This document shows positions 34,701 through 45,600 of a stretch of DNA of 64,000 bases, in pieces. Under the pieces are notes generated by a model that saw nothing but the letters and a program-made list of their open reading frames with translations, was not told the origin of the DNA and made no database searches. The translations under genes were made by a program, and so were the position numbers. Position 1 is the stretch's first letter; the number at the start of each line of letters is the position of its first letter. The DNA lies in contig OZ017751.1 of assembly GCA_963969365.1 (NCBI GenBank), positions 1,364,001-1,428,000 on the forward strand. The letters run 5' to 3'. This DNA comes from Asterochloris sp. CNOR1 (Eukaryota; Chlorophyta; Trebouxiophyceae; Trebouxiales; Trebouxiaceae).

Positions 34701-37003
34701 TGGCATGGGCCCAGCGATGCCACTGCTGCTACCTGGGACAAGCTGCGCCACATGGTGAAGGTGATACCAAACCCTTGCCTTGGCGGGACTTTGGTGTGCC
34801 TGGCTTTTTACGCCCAAGAGTGTTCGTCACGTGCTGCTGTGCAAAACTATCAGGTTGGCTTTGGCAGAACTTTAGTAGGCATATGCTGCTGTGCAAGCTG
34901 TATGCTGCTTTCAAGAGGCTCAGCTAGGCTGTGCTGCTGTGCAGGTCGTGTGTCTGACATTGGCAGCGCCAAACATTGCTGGCTTCGACCTGCTGTGCCA
35001 ACTCTGCAATTTTCCAGGCAAGCACAGGACGCCACGCCCCTGGGCGCCAACAGTTTGCTGACACCACTCTCCCAACCTTCAGGTCGAAGGGCCGGGCAGT
35101 GCGCAGTGCAGCAGGCAGATGGACCATGGTGTGCTGGACAGACTGCTGCCTGTCAGTAAGCTCTGGGACGGGGCCAAGGTTGCACTGAAAGATGTGTGGA
35201 GCGGCCACAAGGATGACGCTACAAAGGTAGGCCAGCCTCCCATTGCTGGGTGCTGGCACCTGCTGGCTGCATACTGTGATGCACGTCTGCATGAGGGTTA
35301 CACAGCATTGTTGGCAGCATTTACAGAGCAGTTGTACAGGGTGACTCTGCTTTGCCGCATCAAAGCCCTGCAGGCAGGGCTGGTCTGCCATGCAGCCTGT
35401 TGGACCCCACGCTGGGCTTGATGCACTGTGCAGGCGGCCGGTGTGCTGCTGGTGGCAGACAGCGAAACCTCAGCAGCGGCAGCAGCCAAGGCGGTGCGGA
35501 GCGCTGGGGAGGCGAAATGTGGCCGCTCGATCCTGTACCTCGACGTGTGCAGAAACTTGCCTGCCTGCCATGGTTGTGTTCCTCTCTGCAGTGCTGCACA
35601 ACAAGCACTGCTGCAGGTTGTTGACTCTGCTGCACCACCACACTCTGCCTGGCATGGTGATACTGCACAGCCATCAGATGTGCTGCCTTGCATGTCGGCT
35701 TTGCTTTACAGCTTGCTAAGCTCACTGTGTCACATAGCATGGCTAGCAATGCAGTGCCTGTCCCCTGCCCTCCCTGCACGGGCAGCTTGACACGGTGCAG
35801 CATCAGAGTCCTGCCCGCTGCAATACAAGCAGGGGAGGCTCCCATCCGCTGCTCTTGCAGTCACCAGATGGTCAGGTCGACCGCCCCACAGACCTGTGTG
35901 GTCTTGCTGACGGCACCCTGCAGCGCTGCCTGCTCACAGATTGATCTTTGCCGCTGGCATTTCTCGGCCCTACCCCTGCAGATGGCAGACTGGCAGAGGG
36001 ACCTGCAGCGCTACCCTGCCGGGGAGCTGGCCGGGCGTCTGCAGAAGCAGCTGGCGACCCAGATGGGGCGAAGCGCGCACAGCGTCATAGTCATCCAGGG
36101 CGTGCACATCGCGCCCCTGCCCCTGCTGGGCGTGCTGATCAATGCACTGGCTGAGGGCGGGCACTTCGAGCAGGGTGGCAAGCAGATTGCAACGTCTGAC
36201 GCTCTGTTTGTGGCCACCATGTGGGCCTCACCAGGGACTGTCAGCCAGGTCAGCTGGTGTGCAGCCTGCAGTGGCAATGGCATGCAGGCATGTATGCTGG
36301 TCTGAGCATGCACAATGCATTGAAGACGGCGGAAGGGCTATTTTCAGTGCCTCATCATGCTGTTCGCGGCAGCCCTGAGGGCCTCCCCAGGGACCCTCAG
36401 CAAGGTGAGCTGGTGTGCAGCCTGCAGTGTGGAGAACCCCAGCTCTGCCCCATGTGCAAGAGGCAGCACGTCAGGTCTGCAGCCAGGCACTTTGGCAGGA
36501 GCATTTTGTCAAGCGGTCTGCATCTCGCATGGATGGTGCGAGGCACAGCTGCTGTGTAGTCCAAAACCTGGCATTGCAGCACTCTGGCTAAGGAGCATCC
36601 ATGCAAAATGCTGGTGTTCTTGTGTGAGAGCAGCAGACATATATGTACAGCTCTAAGCCGGCTGAGCTGGTGCTGTTTGTGCAGCAGCAAGACAAGCCTG
36701 TCAGTCAGGCAGTGCTTGTGTGGGAGCTGCAGCATTGTTGAGAGTTTGCGTGACCTGCAGGCCAGTGAGAAGGAGTTCAGCAGCTCTGCCAAGGACTATT
36801 TGGTGGATAGCCTGAGGCAACAGGCTGTCGACTCTGAGACTGTCACCAGGCAGGCCATGGCGCTGCGCAGGTCGGCACTGTGGGCCGCCGCTTGGACCCT
36901 TCTAGCTTGATCTGAACTCCAGGTTGCTGGTGTGAGGTCCTGAGTGACACCTTCTTGCCAATGCTGCAGGCGTTTTGAGTATGTGATGCCAGTCCAGGCC
37001 TGA
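31719..37003 (+). CDS. SAP-domain, single-span membrane protein with degenerate AAA+-like C-terminal domain
   Basis: ATG 31719 starts an exon ending at 31834 in phase 2 and continued at 31936. Together they give LLTYQALKQEAARLGVSPAG KKTDVMRRVVAA, a good SAP (DNA/chromatin-binding) helix-turn-helix. Then follow a Ser/Pro-rich linker (about 32870-32984), a very acidic exon (33226-33375, EEEDTTEEEKTDDDEDIEPE) and a basic Gln/Ala-rich stretch. One membrane span lies near 34060-34130 (LPWQWLLTALTLAALLGLGT). The C-terminal part includes DHGVLDRLLPVSKLWDGAKV (35120), AAGVLLVADSETSAAAAAKA (35435), and 35983-36249, where SVIVIQGVHIAPLPLLGVLI NALAEGG resembles the Walker B region of ClpB/torsin AAA+ proteins with the DE pair replaced by QG. 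The final exons give LRDLQASEKEFSSSAKDYLV and RRRFEYVMPVQA, stop at 37001-37003. No Walker A is seen. The layout recalls LAP1 of the inner nuclear membrane; homology is not proven. Confidence 0.7.
34143..34470 (+). repeat. Exon end after the membrane span plus three diverged downstream copies
   Basis: The exon end and donor at 34143-34187 (encoding QHGGGLPHR) recur at about 34197-34226, 34353-34372 and, best preserved, 34423-34470 (QHGSGPRHR followed by GTATGC and preceded by TGCAG). The last copy is a potential mini-exon. Confidence 0.55.
36219..36427 (+). repeat. Exon end (ASPGT…) and a close intronic copy, about 154 bp apart
   Basis: The end of the AAA+-like exon plus its donor (36219-36275) is repeated at 36374-36427 with most positions identical. 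This includes the donor (CAAGGTGAGC versus CCAGGTCAGC) and the following TGGTGTGCAGCCTGCAGTG. The copy has the stronger donor. Confidence 0.75.
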
Positions 37004-37483
37004 CATTGTGTCTGCCCCGCCCATGGACGGGGTGAAGGCTTGCCACCCTTGCGCCTCAGGATCATGTCCACTGCACAGTCCTCCCTGTTGATCTTGCTCC
37101 GTGCATGGACAGAAGTTGTTCAGCCCCGCCCTGTTGATACTTCATTGCCATGTTGGCCATCTGCAGGCCAGCCACATTACACACTGAATCAGTTGCTCTA
37201 TCAAGTGAGGGGTAGCAAAGGTGAATGACAGACCCATGTACAGCCATCAGCTGGTCCCTTGGAGTGCCATTAAAAGCTGGGTGGGTTCTCCGCAAGCTTC
37301 CTGGCTCACTACGCACCTGTCACGCCAACCACTGATGCCCAGGTCTGATGCCCAGGTCTGAATCCTTCACAAACATATATAGGTCAAGCTGTCTGGTCAC
37401 AGCGAATAAGGTTAGAAAAACGAAGAGCTGGGGAAACCGTCAGATCGCCTCGGATCTCCTGTCTTACTGCCACTGCCGTTAAG
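37004..37483. other. Spacer between the SAP-TM gene and the tandem pair
   Basis: 3' UTR of the SAP-TM gene and upstream region of the next gene. No supported exon or RNA gene is seen. Confidence 0.4.
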
Positions 37484-39380
37484 ATGGTGTCAACCAAGGA
37501 AGGAACGGGCATGGAGCTCGTAAGTCTCCAGCTTCGAATGCAAGAGGAGTTCCGGGCTGCGATTGCTGACAACACCCAGTGAGTAGAAACAGGGACACAT
37601 GTTGCCTGCTTGCCTCTCTGGTAGCTTGGCACAGCAGCACGCTGTGCTGTGTTTGGTGATCTGCGGGTTGCTGATGTTCTTTGATGCATTGGCTGCCCCT
37701 GCAGGACCTTCCTGGGGGCTCTGGGTGGACAGACCAAGTAAGCTGTAGTTGCCCTTGGCAAGATTCTCCGCTCAGGCTGCTGCGCTGCATGCCGCTGATG
37801 GCCCACCTTGCGCGTGCAGAGAGCACCAGAAGGTGGTTCACGACATGCTTGCCTCGATGGAGGAGCGAGACAAGAGGCATGAAGCAACCACTGAGAGGGT
37901 GAGCCTGGCGCTCTGTCACTCCTGACAAGACACCCATCCAAGCCATATGCAACAGCTTGCCCAGCCTGGGCATTCCCTGAGCCTCTGCAGCTCCCACTCT
38001 GAGCACAGCGCAGGCCCCTGCAGGCCAGACAGGGTATACCTGCCTCACAAAAGGAGCCCTCTGATAGCCTCATGAGTTCTGTCCCTGCAGTTGCTCAAGA
38101 TGATCCTGGAGCGAACAGCCCCTGCGCCTGCAGCGCCTCGGCCCCAGGCTGCTCCTCCTGCTGGCTCAACTCCAGGGCCTTCAGCTGCACCAGGGCCTTC
38201 AGGTGCAGGGCCTTCGGCTGTACCTGGCCCTTCAGGTGCTCCTGCCAGCGCGCCAGTGCCAAGGCCGCCAGCGCCGGCGCCGTCACACATCGGCGAGGTG
38301 AGTTGCACAGCCTGGCCCAGCCAGGGTCATCTGCATCTCTCAAGCTGCAGCAGCTGACAGGCTGGCCACCTGCGTGTCGGTGCCCTCCAGCTCTGCTGTC
38401 AGCTCACCAGTGCTGCACAAACATTGACCGGGAGCCTGCCCACAAAACAGCAGAGGTGTACCATCCTGGAGGCTTCACTTGCCATGCACAAGCACGGAGC
38501 TGTGCACACACAAGCCCTGCGTCGCCCCCTGAATGTCGGCCTGCGCAAGCCTGAGCTCGAGCACTGTCTTCCTGAGTGCAAGCCTGCCCCATGCATGCAG
38601 AAGTACCGGGTCTACACGGATGGCAAGACCCATGCTGAGTGCATCGTGGAGAACTGTGGAGCTAAAGTCTGCAGCTTCAAGGACCCATCTCATCCTGCAG
38701 TTAGGGGCAAGCAGGGAGCCTTCTGCGTGGAGCATCACAACCAGCTGGTAGACCTGAAGGTACGCAGACTTCCTGTGGCTGCTTGTGGGGCACACACAGT
38801 AGGTTTCGCACTTGGGCAATGCATTGGTCAGCTGGCTGCCACCCTCCCACTAAGAGGGCTGCCTGTACAAAAGTGGGGGCTGCAGGGAGATGTTGGCAAT
38901 ACATAGGTGCATGCATTTGTAGCTTTACGATGTGGTGCAAGCTCGTGGGTGCCTGTCTGCAGGCCTCTGGCAGATATGAGATGCTCAGCCGGTTCCCCAC
39001 AAAGGTGGTGTGCCCACACTGCCTTCAGGGTGTGACTTTGAAGGAGGCGGCAGACCAAATGCACTTCACCATCGTGAGTCAGATGCAATGGCTTGCACCA
39101 CTTTGGCTTGCACACCAGCCAATTCGCCCAACCAGCCTCTTAGCCTAAACGAAGGCAGTTTGCACTTCTGCCAATAAGCAGAGGGCCAGGCCTCAAGGGC
39201 ACTGCACTCCTTGTACCTCTAACTGCATGCATGGCTTGGTCTGCACTGCAGAACTACCGTCCTGGCACCATTGACCAGCTTCTGATTTCCAAGCCTAAGA
39301 CAGGAAAAAGGAAGTGTGGTGTCTACTATGAGCAGGCTCCTGCTAAGAGGGCCCACATGGGTGGTCACGAGCGAGCTTGA
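37484..39380 (+). CDS. Unrecognised Pro-rich / Cys-cluster protein, tandem copy 1
   Basis: Function unknown. Exons: 37484-37578 (MVSTKEGTGMELVSLQLRMQ…, phase 2), 37705-37737 (TFLGALGGQT), about 37821-37898 (EHQKVVHDMLASMEERDKRH), about 38091-38298 (LLKMILERTAPAPAAPRPQA then Gly-Pro-Ser repeats), about 38600-38758, about 38962-39076, and about 39252-39380. The N-terminal exons predict a short amphipathic helix. The middle is a disordered linker. The C-terminal half has two cysteine-rich pieces: AECIVENCGAKVC…FCVEHH and VVCPHCLQGVTLKEA, probably metal-binding. It ends in a basic stretch (KPKTGKRKC). The 33-bp unit encoding GPSAVPGPSGA occurs about twice here against four times in copy 2. Probably a lineage-specific gene. 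Confidence 0.68.
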
Positions 39381-39977
39381 GCTGAAGAAGGCATGTCAAG
39401 ACCATGTCACCCCTGCTGTGCTGCCCACATACACCACTGCCGCACTGCGTTTCGCTGCACTGATGCCCGCATCCTGCCTCAGGCAAATCCGCTCATGATT
39501 GGAAGCCCAACACATGCGCTGCTGGTCAGTGCAGCGCTCTTACCTGCTCTTTGCACTACCCCTCCACATAACTGTACATATAAACAATGGATTGGAGTCG
39601 CTTGAGTTGCCTGTCCCCATGAGATGGCCAGGATGCCCCCTGATGTAATATCTATCGAGGTGCAGAGTATGTGAGAGCATATGCATGCCCTTGGGGTATT
39701 CGATCAATTGTTGAACAGACACTTGAGCTGCAGCCGATTCTCTCTCAAACATTGGACACAATCCATGGAGAACTGTCTGTGTATGCCTGTGCCCCTTGTG
39801 AGAAGCAATCTGAGTCTGTGGCCTTTAACGTTGGCCATCTGCAGGCCCGCCCCAATACACTAAAGCAGTTCTCGTGGCTGCATGAAGCAAGTGAATAATT
39901 GCGAAATAACACGCGTCGGATTGCCTTTGCAACTCTTGCCTTTGCTACTCTTGCTGCGACAAACTCATCACTGCCGT
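39381..39977 (+). other. 3' UTR of copy 1 and start of the second duplication unit
   Basis: This shares long similarity with 41919-42370 (the AATCCGCTCATGATTGGAAG segment at 39487 recurs at 42018). The duplicated block therefore extends well beyond the coding part. No separate gene seen. Confidence 0.6.
39644..39648 (+). terminator. TGTAA poly(A)-signal-like motif, tandem copy 1
   Basis: TGTAA 264 bp after the copy 1 stop. The same motif in the same sequence context is kept in copy 2 (42194), which supports it as a real 3'-end signal. Confidence 0.5.
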
Positions 39978-40011
39978 TGACATTGTGTCAGCCAAGGAAG
40001 GAACGGGCATC

Positions 40012-41918
40012 ATGGAGCTCGTCAATGTCCAGCTTTGCAAGAGGAGTTCCGGGCTGCGATTGCAGACAACACCCAGTGAGAAGAAGCAGGGGCACATGGT
40101 GCCTGCGTGACTCTCTGGAAGCTGGGCACAGCAGCACGCTGTGCTGTGTTTGGTGATCTGCGGGTTGCTGATGTGCTTCTGATGCCCTGGCTGCCCCTGC
40201 AGGACCTTCCTGGGGGCGCTGGGTGAACAGACCAAGTAAGCTGAAGTTCACCATGGCAAAATTGTCTCCGCCCAAGCTGTTGTGCTGCGTGCAGCTGACG
40301 GCCCACCCCGCCCATGCAGGGAGCACCAGAAGGCGGTTCAGGACATACTCACCTCAATGGAGGAGCGGGACAAGAGGCACGAAGCAGCCATGGAGGGGAG
40401 GGACAAGAGGCACGAAGCAGCCACTGAGAGGGTGAGCCTGGCTCTGCAGCTCCCACGCTGAGCACAGTCTGGCCCCCTGCAGGCCAGACAGGGTGTACCT
40501 ATTCACGACAGAAGCTCTCGCATCGCCCTCACGATCCACCTGACTTCTGTCCCTGCAGTTGCTCAAGATGATACTGGAGCGAACAGCCCCCGCGCCTGCA
40601 GCGCCCCGGCCCCAGGCTGCACCTCCTGCTGGCTCCTCTCCAGGGCCTTCAGCTGTACCTGGCCCTTCAGGGGCAGGGCCTTCGGCCGTACCTGGCCCTT
40701 CAGGTGCAGGGCCTTCGGACGAATCTGGCCCTTCAGGTGCAGGGCCTTCGGCCGTACCTGGCCCTTCAGGTGCTCCTGCCAGCGCACCAGTGCCAAGGCT
40801 GCCGGCGACAGCCCCATGTCTGGAGGTGAGTGCATGGTCTGGCCTGGCCAGGTCCACCTGCAAGGGGAACTTCGCTCGAGCTGCAGCAGCTGACAGGCGC
40901 GCCGCCTGCATGTCGGTGCCCTCCAGCTCTGCTGTGAATGAAACAGGGCTGCACAAACATTGCCCGTCAGCCTGCCTACAGAACAGCAGAGGAGTACCAC
41001 CCTGGAGGCTTCACTTGCCCTGCACAAGCACACACTGTGAAGCTGCCACGCATGAGCCCTGCGCTGCCCTCCGAGTGTGGGCCTGCACAGGCCTGAGCTC
41101 GAGCATTGTCTCCTGAGTGTCAGCCTGCCCCATGCATGCAGAAGCACCGGGTCTACAACGATGGCAAGACTCATGCTGAGTGCATCGTGGAGAATTGTGA
41201 GGCTAGAATCTGCAGCTGCAAAGACCCATGCTTCAAGAATCCACGACACCCTACAAGAACCAGGGGCAAGCCGGGACCCTTCTGCATGGAGCATCACAAC
41301 CAGCTGGTGGACTTGAAGGTATGCAGACTTCCTGTGGCTGCTTTTGGGACACACACGGTAGGCTTTGCACTAGGGGGATAATGGACAGCTCGCTGCCACC
41401 CTGTCACTAATTAGTTATAACAGGGCTGCCTGTACCAAGTGGGGGCTGCAGGGAACTGGCAGTACAGAGCAATCTGTGGTGCAAGCTTGCGGGTGCCTGT
41501 CTGCAGGCCTGTGACGGCAACAAGAAGCTCACCCAGTCCCCTATGAAGGTGGTGTGCCCGCACTGCCTTGAGGGCGTGACATTGAAGGAGGCGGCAGGCC
41601 AGGGGCACTTCACCATCGTGAGTCAGATGCAGCGGCTTGCACTCCTCTATCTTGCACTTCAGCCGATTTGCCCAGACAGCCTCTGAGCCTGAAAGAGGCC
41701 AGCTTGCCCTTCTGCCAACAAGCAGAGGGCCAGGCCTCTGAGGCACTGCGCTCCTTGTACCTGTGACTGCATGCATGGCTTGGTCTGCGCTGCAGAGCTT
41801 CCGACCTAGCACCACTGACCAGCTTTTGCTTACCAAGCATTGCTCAAAACATTGCGCTATCAACCTGGATCAGGCTCCTGCCAAGAGGGTCCACATTGGT
41901 GGTCACGAGCAGGCCTGA
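40012..41918 (+). CDS. Unrecognised Pro-rich / Cys-cluster protein, tandem copy 2 (5' end altered)
   Basis: Close paralogue of copy 1. The copy 1 start codon is ATT here (39982-39984). The next ATG at 40012 leads into a first exon with a net 4-base loss, so its frame no longer joins the second exon as in copy 1. From the third exon onward the frame is kept: EHQKAVQDILTSMEERDKRH with a 36-bp internal duplication, LLKMILERTAPAPAAPRPQA, four GPSAVPGPSGA-type units, AECIVENCEARICSCKD…FCMEHH, MKVVCPHCLEGVTLKEAAG, ending GGHEQA at 41918. The intact downstream frames suggest recent or partial loss, or use of another start such as the Met of MEERDKRH. Expression is undetermined. Confidence 0.55.
40645..40776 (+). 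repeat. 33-bp minisatellite, four units, coding GPSAVPGPSGA-like repeats
   Basis: Four 33-bp units in frame begin GGCCTTCAGC/GGCCTTCGGC; one unit has changed to encode DES. Copy 1 has about two units at 38175-38240. Unit-number difference between paralogues shows active expansion or contraction. Confidence 0.8.
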
Positions 41919-42641
41919 GCTGAAGACATGTCAAGCCCATATTGCCCCTGCTGTGCTGCCCATATACACCACTGCCGCTCTGTGTTTGGCTGCACCGATG
42001 TCCGCATACTGCCTCGGGCAAATCCGCTCATGATTGGAAGCCCAACACATGCATGCATATGCTAGTCAGTGCAGCGCTATCAGTGCTGTTCGCACTACCC
42101 CTCCACGTAACTGTACGTACAGTTGTATACATAGTCTAGCATTAGAACCACTTGAGTTGCCTCTCCTCATGAGACGCCTAATATGCCCCCTGTTGTAATA
42201 CCCAGTGAGGTGCGAAACATGCCTTTGGGGTGACTCAATCTATTGTTAAACAGACACTTGAGCTGCAACTGACTTCTCTCACATAGATTGGACATAATTC
42301 TGGAGGACTGTCAATGTATGCCTGTGCCCCTTATAAGAAGCAAACTGGCTCTAAGGCCCCATGAACATCAGCTGAGGTGGCACATGGCCAGGGCGCCAGT
42401 GCCAGCTGTGACAAAGTCGCGGCGTATGTCCGTGGCCATTGCCAGATGGCCGGATGCCATTAGGTGCTAGGCATGAGGGACGCAAGGTTATACCTGGAGG
42501 CAGCACCATTGCTCAACTGCAGCACTCATGTTGGGACTCACATCAGAGCCTGGCGGCAGAATAACATACAGGCCTGCCTGGATGAAAATGGCAACATTAG
42601 AGCACACACAGGACCAGGGCAGCACTCAAAAAGCCCCCAGG
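41919..42641. other. Convergent intergenic region
   Basis: The duplicated 3' region of copy 2 runs to about 42370. The rest (42371-42641) faces the 3' end of the PH-RCC1-BRX gene. Nothing else recognised. Confidence 0.45.
42194..42198 (+). terminator. TGTAA poly(A)-signal-like motif, tandem copy 2
   Basis: TGTAA 276 bp after the copy 2 stop in the same context as in copy 1 (39644). Confidence 0.5.
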
Positions 42642-45600
42642 CTAAGGCGTCTGCAGGGCAGCACAAGCTGCGCACCTCATGGCAATCTCCTGCTTGTGCT
42701 CCTGCCACCACTCCTCAGCAGTGTCCTTGCTGAACTGCTGGCGGCTGAATCGTATACGTGTCAGCTGGTTTTGCCCATCAAGGCGTCGGCTGAGAGTGAG
42801 GAACACCCCTGGGTGGACCTGCAAAGCCAGTGGAACACATGCAGGCGTCATGGATTGCCCCAAAGTGGTGGCGAGGGTGAAGGACACACTCAGGGTGCAC
42901 CTGCAGACAATGGGACCAGCAGACACCAGATGAAAGGACATCTCACTTGTGCACGCGGCACAGGCGCTGGTCAGGGCGCCTGCTGAGAGTGGGGAGCACT
43001 CTGAGGCCCTTTGCAGGCAGGTGGCACAGGCACTGATCAAGGCAGTGAGAGTGAGCACCACTGCCAGGTGTACCTGCAGGTAAGTGCCAATGGTGCCCAT
43101 GAGCAGGGGCTCGCCAGAAGCATGCACATGGGGCCTGCCCACCAGCATGCACGGTGGACGTGGGGTTGGTGGTGTCCAGTACTGTGTGACAGAGGTACTG
43201 CATCAGAACAAGATGAGTCCCTGGCTCCACACGGACCCACTGCCTCACCAGGGCAGGACGTGGTGCTGCCAGCCAGAACTGTATCATCATTCCGGATGCA
43301 AAAGGCACCCTGTGATTGCTGGGTTGCTGCCTGTGACCAGAGCCCCCCCCTGTCCGCTCCCAGTGGCTCAAGCAGCTCACACAAATCCTGTATGGTGCGT
43401 CTCTGTCCTCTCATGCCTGCCGCCCAGACTATCCAAGCATGGACCTGTTGCAGAGATTCCGCCAAAACCCCTGACCCCTGCTTGACTGTGCTCAAGCCTG
43501 TACCAGCCGCATGATACTGAGCCCACAGCAGCTAACCAATGAAATACCGCAGCCTGGCCATGCTCCAGGACAAAGACAGGAGCAGCACCTCTTCGGTCTT
43601 CGCAGGCCCGCTTCCCGGGGCCAGCAGCGCGTTTGGCCCCGTTGAGTTCTGCTGCTGGGGCAGCATGGACCCTCTGGACCCCAACTCCTCCCCTGCTGCT
43701 GGCTGCTGCAGGCTGGCCGGCGGCGATTGCGGTTGCTCAGGGGGTAGCAGGTGCTGAGCAGGTTGCTGGGCTGCCTGCGGCTGCAGGCCTGAAGGTCCAG
43801 CGAGCGACCCTTTACGCCGGTGGCGCGGGCCACGCTCCTGCATGAACACCTCTCCCCATGAGGCACACCTCTACCTGCCACGTCGCACAGCGCTGCTGCT
43901 GAAGCTGTGATGGCCACCTCTGACATGTTCCTCTCAAGGGCAAGGGAAATGCAGTGGCCATTGTCAATGAAACAAACCCCTGACCATGGGGTCCAATGCT
44001 TCCGCAAGGCTTCAGAATTGCCAAGACTGCAACAGGCAGAACAGTCCACCTCTGGCGCCTTCAAATGCCGCCCTAATGGAAGGGCTGCATCAAGAGTCGG
44101 TGGCGACACCTCTCTCTGCAAAATTTCTTAGCATCAAAGCTGCCCTGAAGCTGTGCAGGCAATGGGCACAACTGACGCCACTGCCCATGAATGCATGAGG
44201 CAGAAGTGCTTCCTGAACCAAGCAGCAAAGTAACATTTCTTTGTCACTGCCATTTCAGCAGGGAAGCGGTTGTTTAGTGCCAGGCTGAGCCAGACCCCTG
44301 CAGCAAATTGGCAACCTGGAGCAACACAGTTGCAGGCAGGCTGACTCAGGCTCGTCTGTGGCCAGAAGGGGATTCTGAAGCTGGACTGCTGCAGCCTGGG
44401 CCTGCTGGCAGTGCCACGTGGTGTCTGCTCATGAGCCAGGAGTGCTGATGTGATGTGCCACGTCTGGTGAAAGCCCTTGTTGGACAGGACAGGCAGCCAG
44501 GTATCCCAAAGGATGGGCTGCCGTCCCAAAGAGCAGGCCCAGCTGAGGGGTTGTTGGTATGAGCAAGCTCGACTCCATAGTGATTCAGCGAAAGGCTCAC
44601 CGGCGAGACTGACACCAGGTGCCCCCCAGGAGACATCACTATGGAAGGGGACAGCAACCCGCCCGGCGACATCAGGCTGCCGGCATGAGAGATGGAAGAA
44701 CCCCCGCTAGGGGGCGTGTTGAAGTCAGAGAAGCTGCCGCGCAGCTGGTGGGAGCGAAGGCCTGCCGGGGAGTCGGGGCCGCCTGAAGAGTGGCGCGTGG
44801 CATGACGCGGCGTGGACAGCTGGGAGTCGTAGGGGGTGACTCCTGGGCCAATCTGCAGGGCAGGTGGGCCCACAGCTCAGCTTGGCTGCCGAGTGCTAGG
44901 GTGGGAAAGAACGCAACACCACCGCCCTGGTGCAATGTGTAGCTTTGGCTGCTGACCTGCCCTGCCCTGTGGGCGCCAGCCCACCTGATGACGGCTGCGT
45001 ACTCACCATGCAGCAGTCATGCCATAGGAGCAAGAAGCCCCAGCAGCCGTTATGAGTTTGCAGGCCATGCTTTGCAGCTTCCAAAGCATACAGACCTACT
45101 GCCAATGATCAGCATACCCTTGCTGCCCCGCAAAGGTGCTGCAGCTGGTGCACAACTACCCATCAGCAAATGACAAGCCAGCACCTCACAGAAGCAGCAG
45201 CAGGGCTGCAGCCCCTGCTCGCACAAACAAACCCTGCTCTGCCATGTGCAGAGAGCTTAGCTCAGCCTGGCCCTTTGAAATGGTCCCAGCTTATGGCCGT
45301 CGTGGATGAAGGGCCCCATATAAGGAACACAGAGATGACCCCAAGGGAGCCTGCCTGGCCTTACAGAGGCTCAAGATGCGGCCTGTGGAACAGCGCTGGC
45401 AAGCAGGGCCATCAGGCCACTCATTACAGAGATGTCGCAATCCCGGTCTACACTTGTCAAGGAGCTGCCCATAGCTGTCTGAGACCAACAAAAGCAGACA
45501 ACCCTGCCTGGCCCTGGCTGAGGCTCATGATGCGGCAGATTGGGATGCAGGGCGGCCGGGCCGCTCACCACAGAGATGCCGCGGTCCCGGTCCACGGTCG

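Larger units (their letters stand above)
37470..42370 (+). repeat. Tandem segmental duplication, unit about 2.5 kb
   Basis: Two head-to-tail copies, about 37470-39870 and 39965-42370, align across exons, introns and the 3' region. Offsets at matching points are 2498 bp (first exon), about 2468 bp (Pro-rich exon) and 2538 bp (stop), so only small indels separate them. Confidence 0.85.

Noticed and set aside
37384-38073. 229-codon minus-strand open frame over tandem copy 1
   Set aside because: It crosses well-formed plus-strand exons and splice sites conserved in both tandem copies; treated as antisense shadow.
37484-41918. The tandem Cys-cluster genes as parts of a DNA transposon (Cys clusters can accompany KDZ-type transposases)
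   Set aside because: No transposase-like exon, terminal inverted repeats or target-site duplication could be seen; the copies are a simple head-to-tail segmental duplication.
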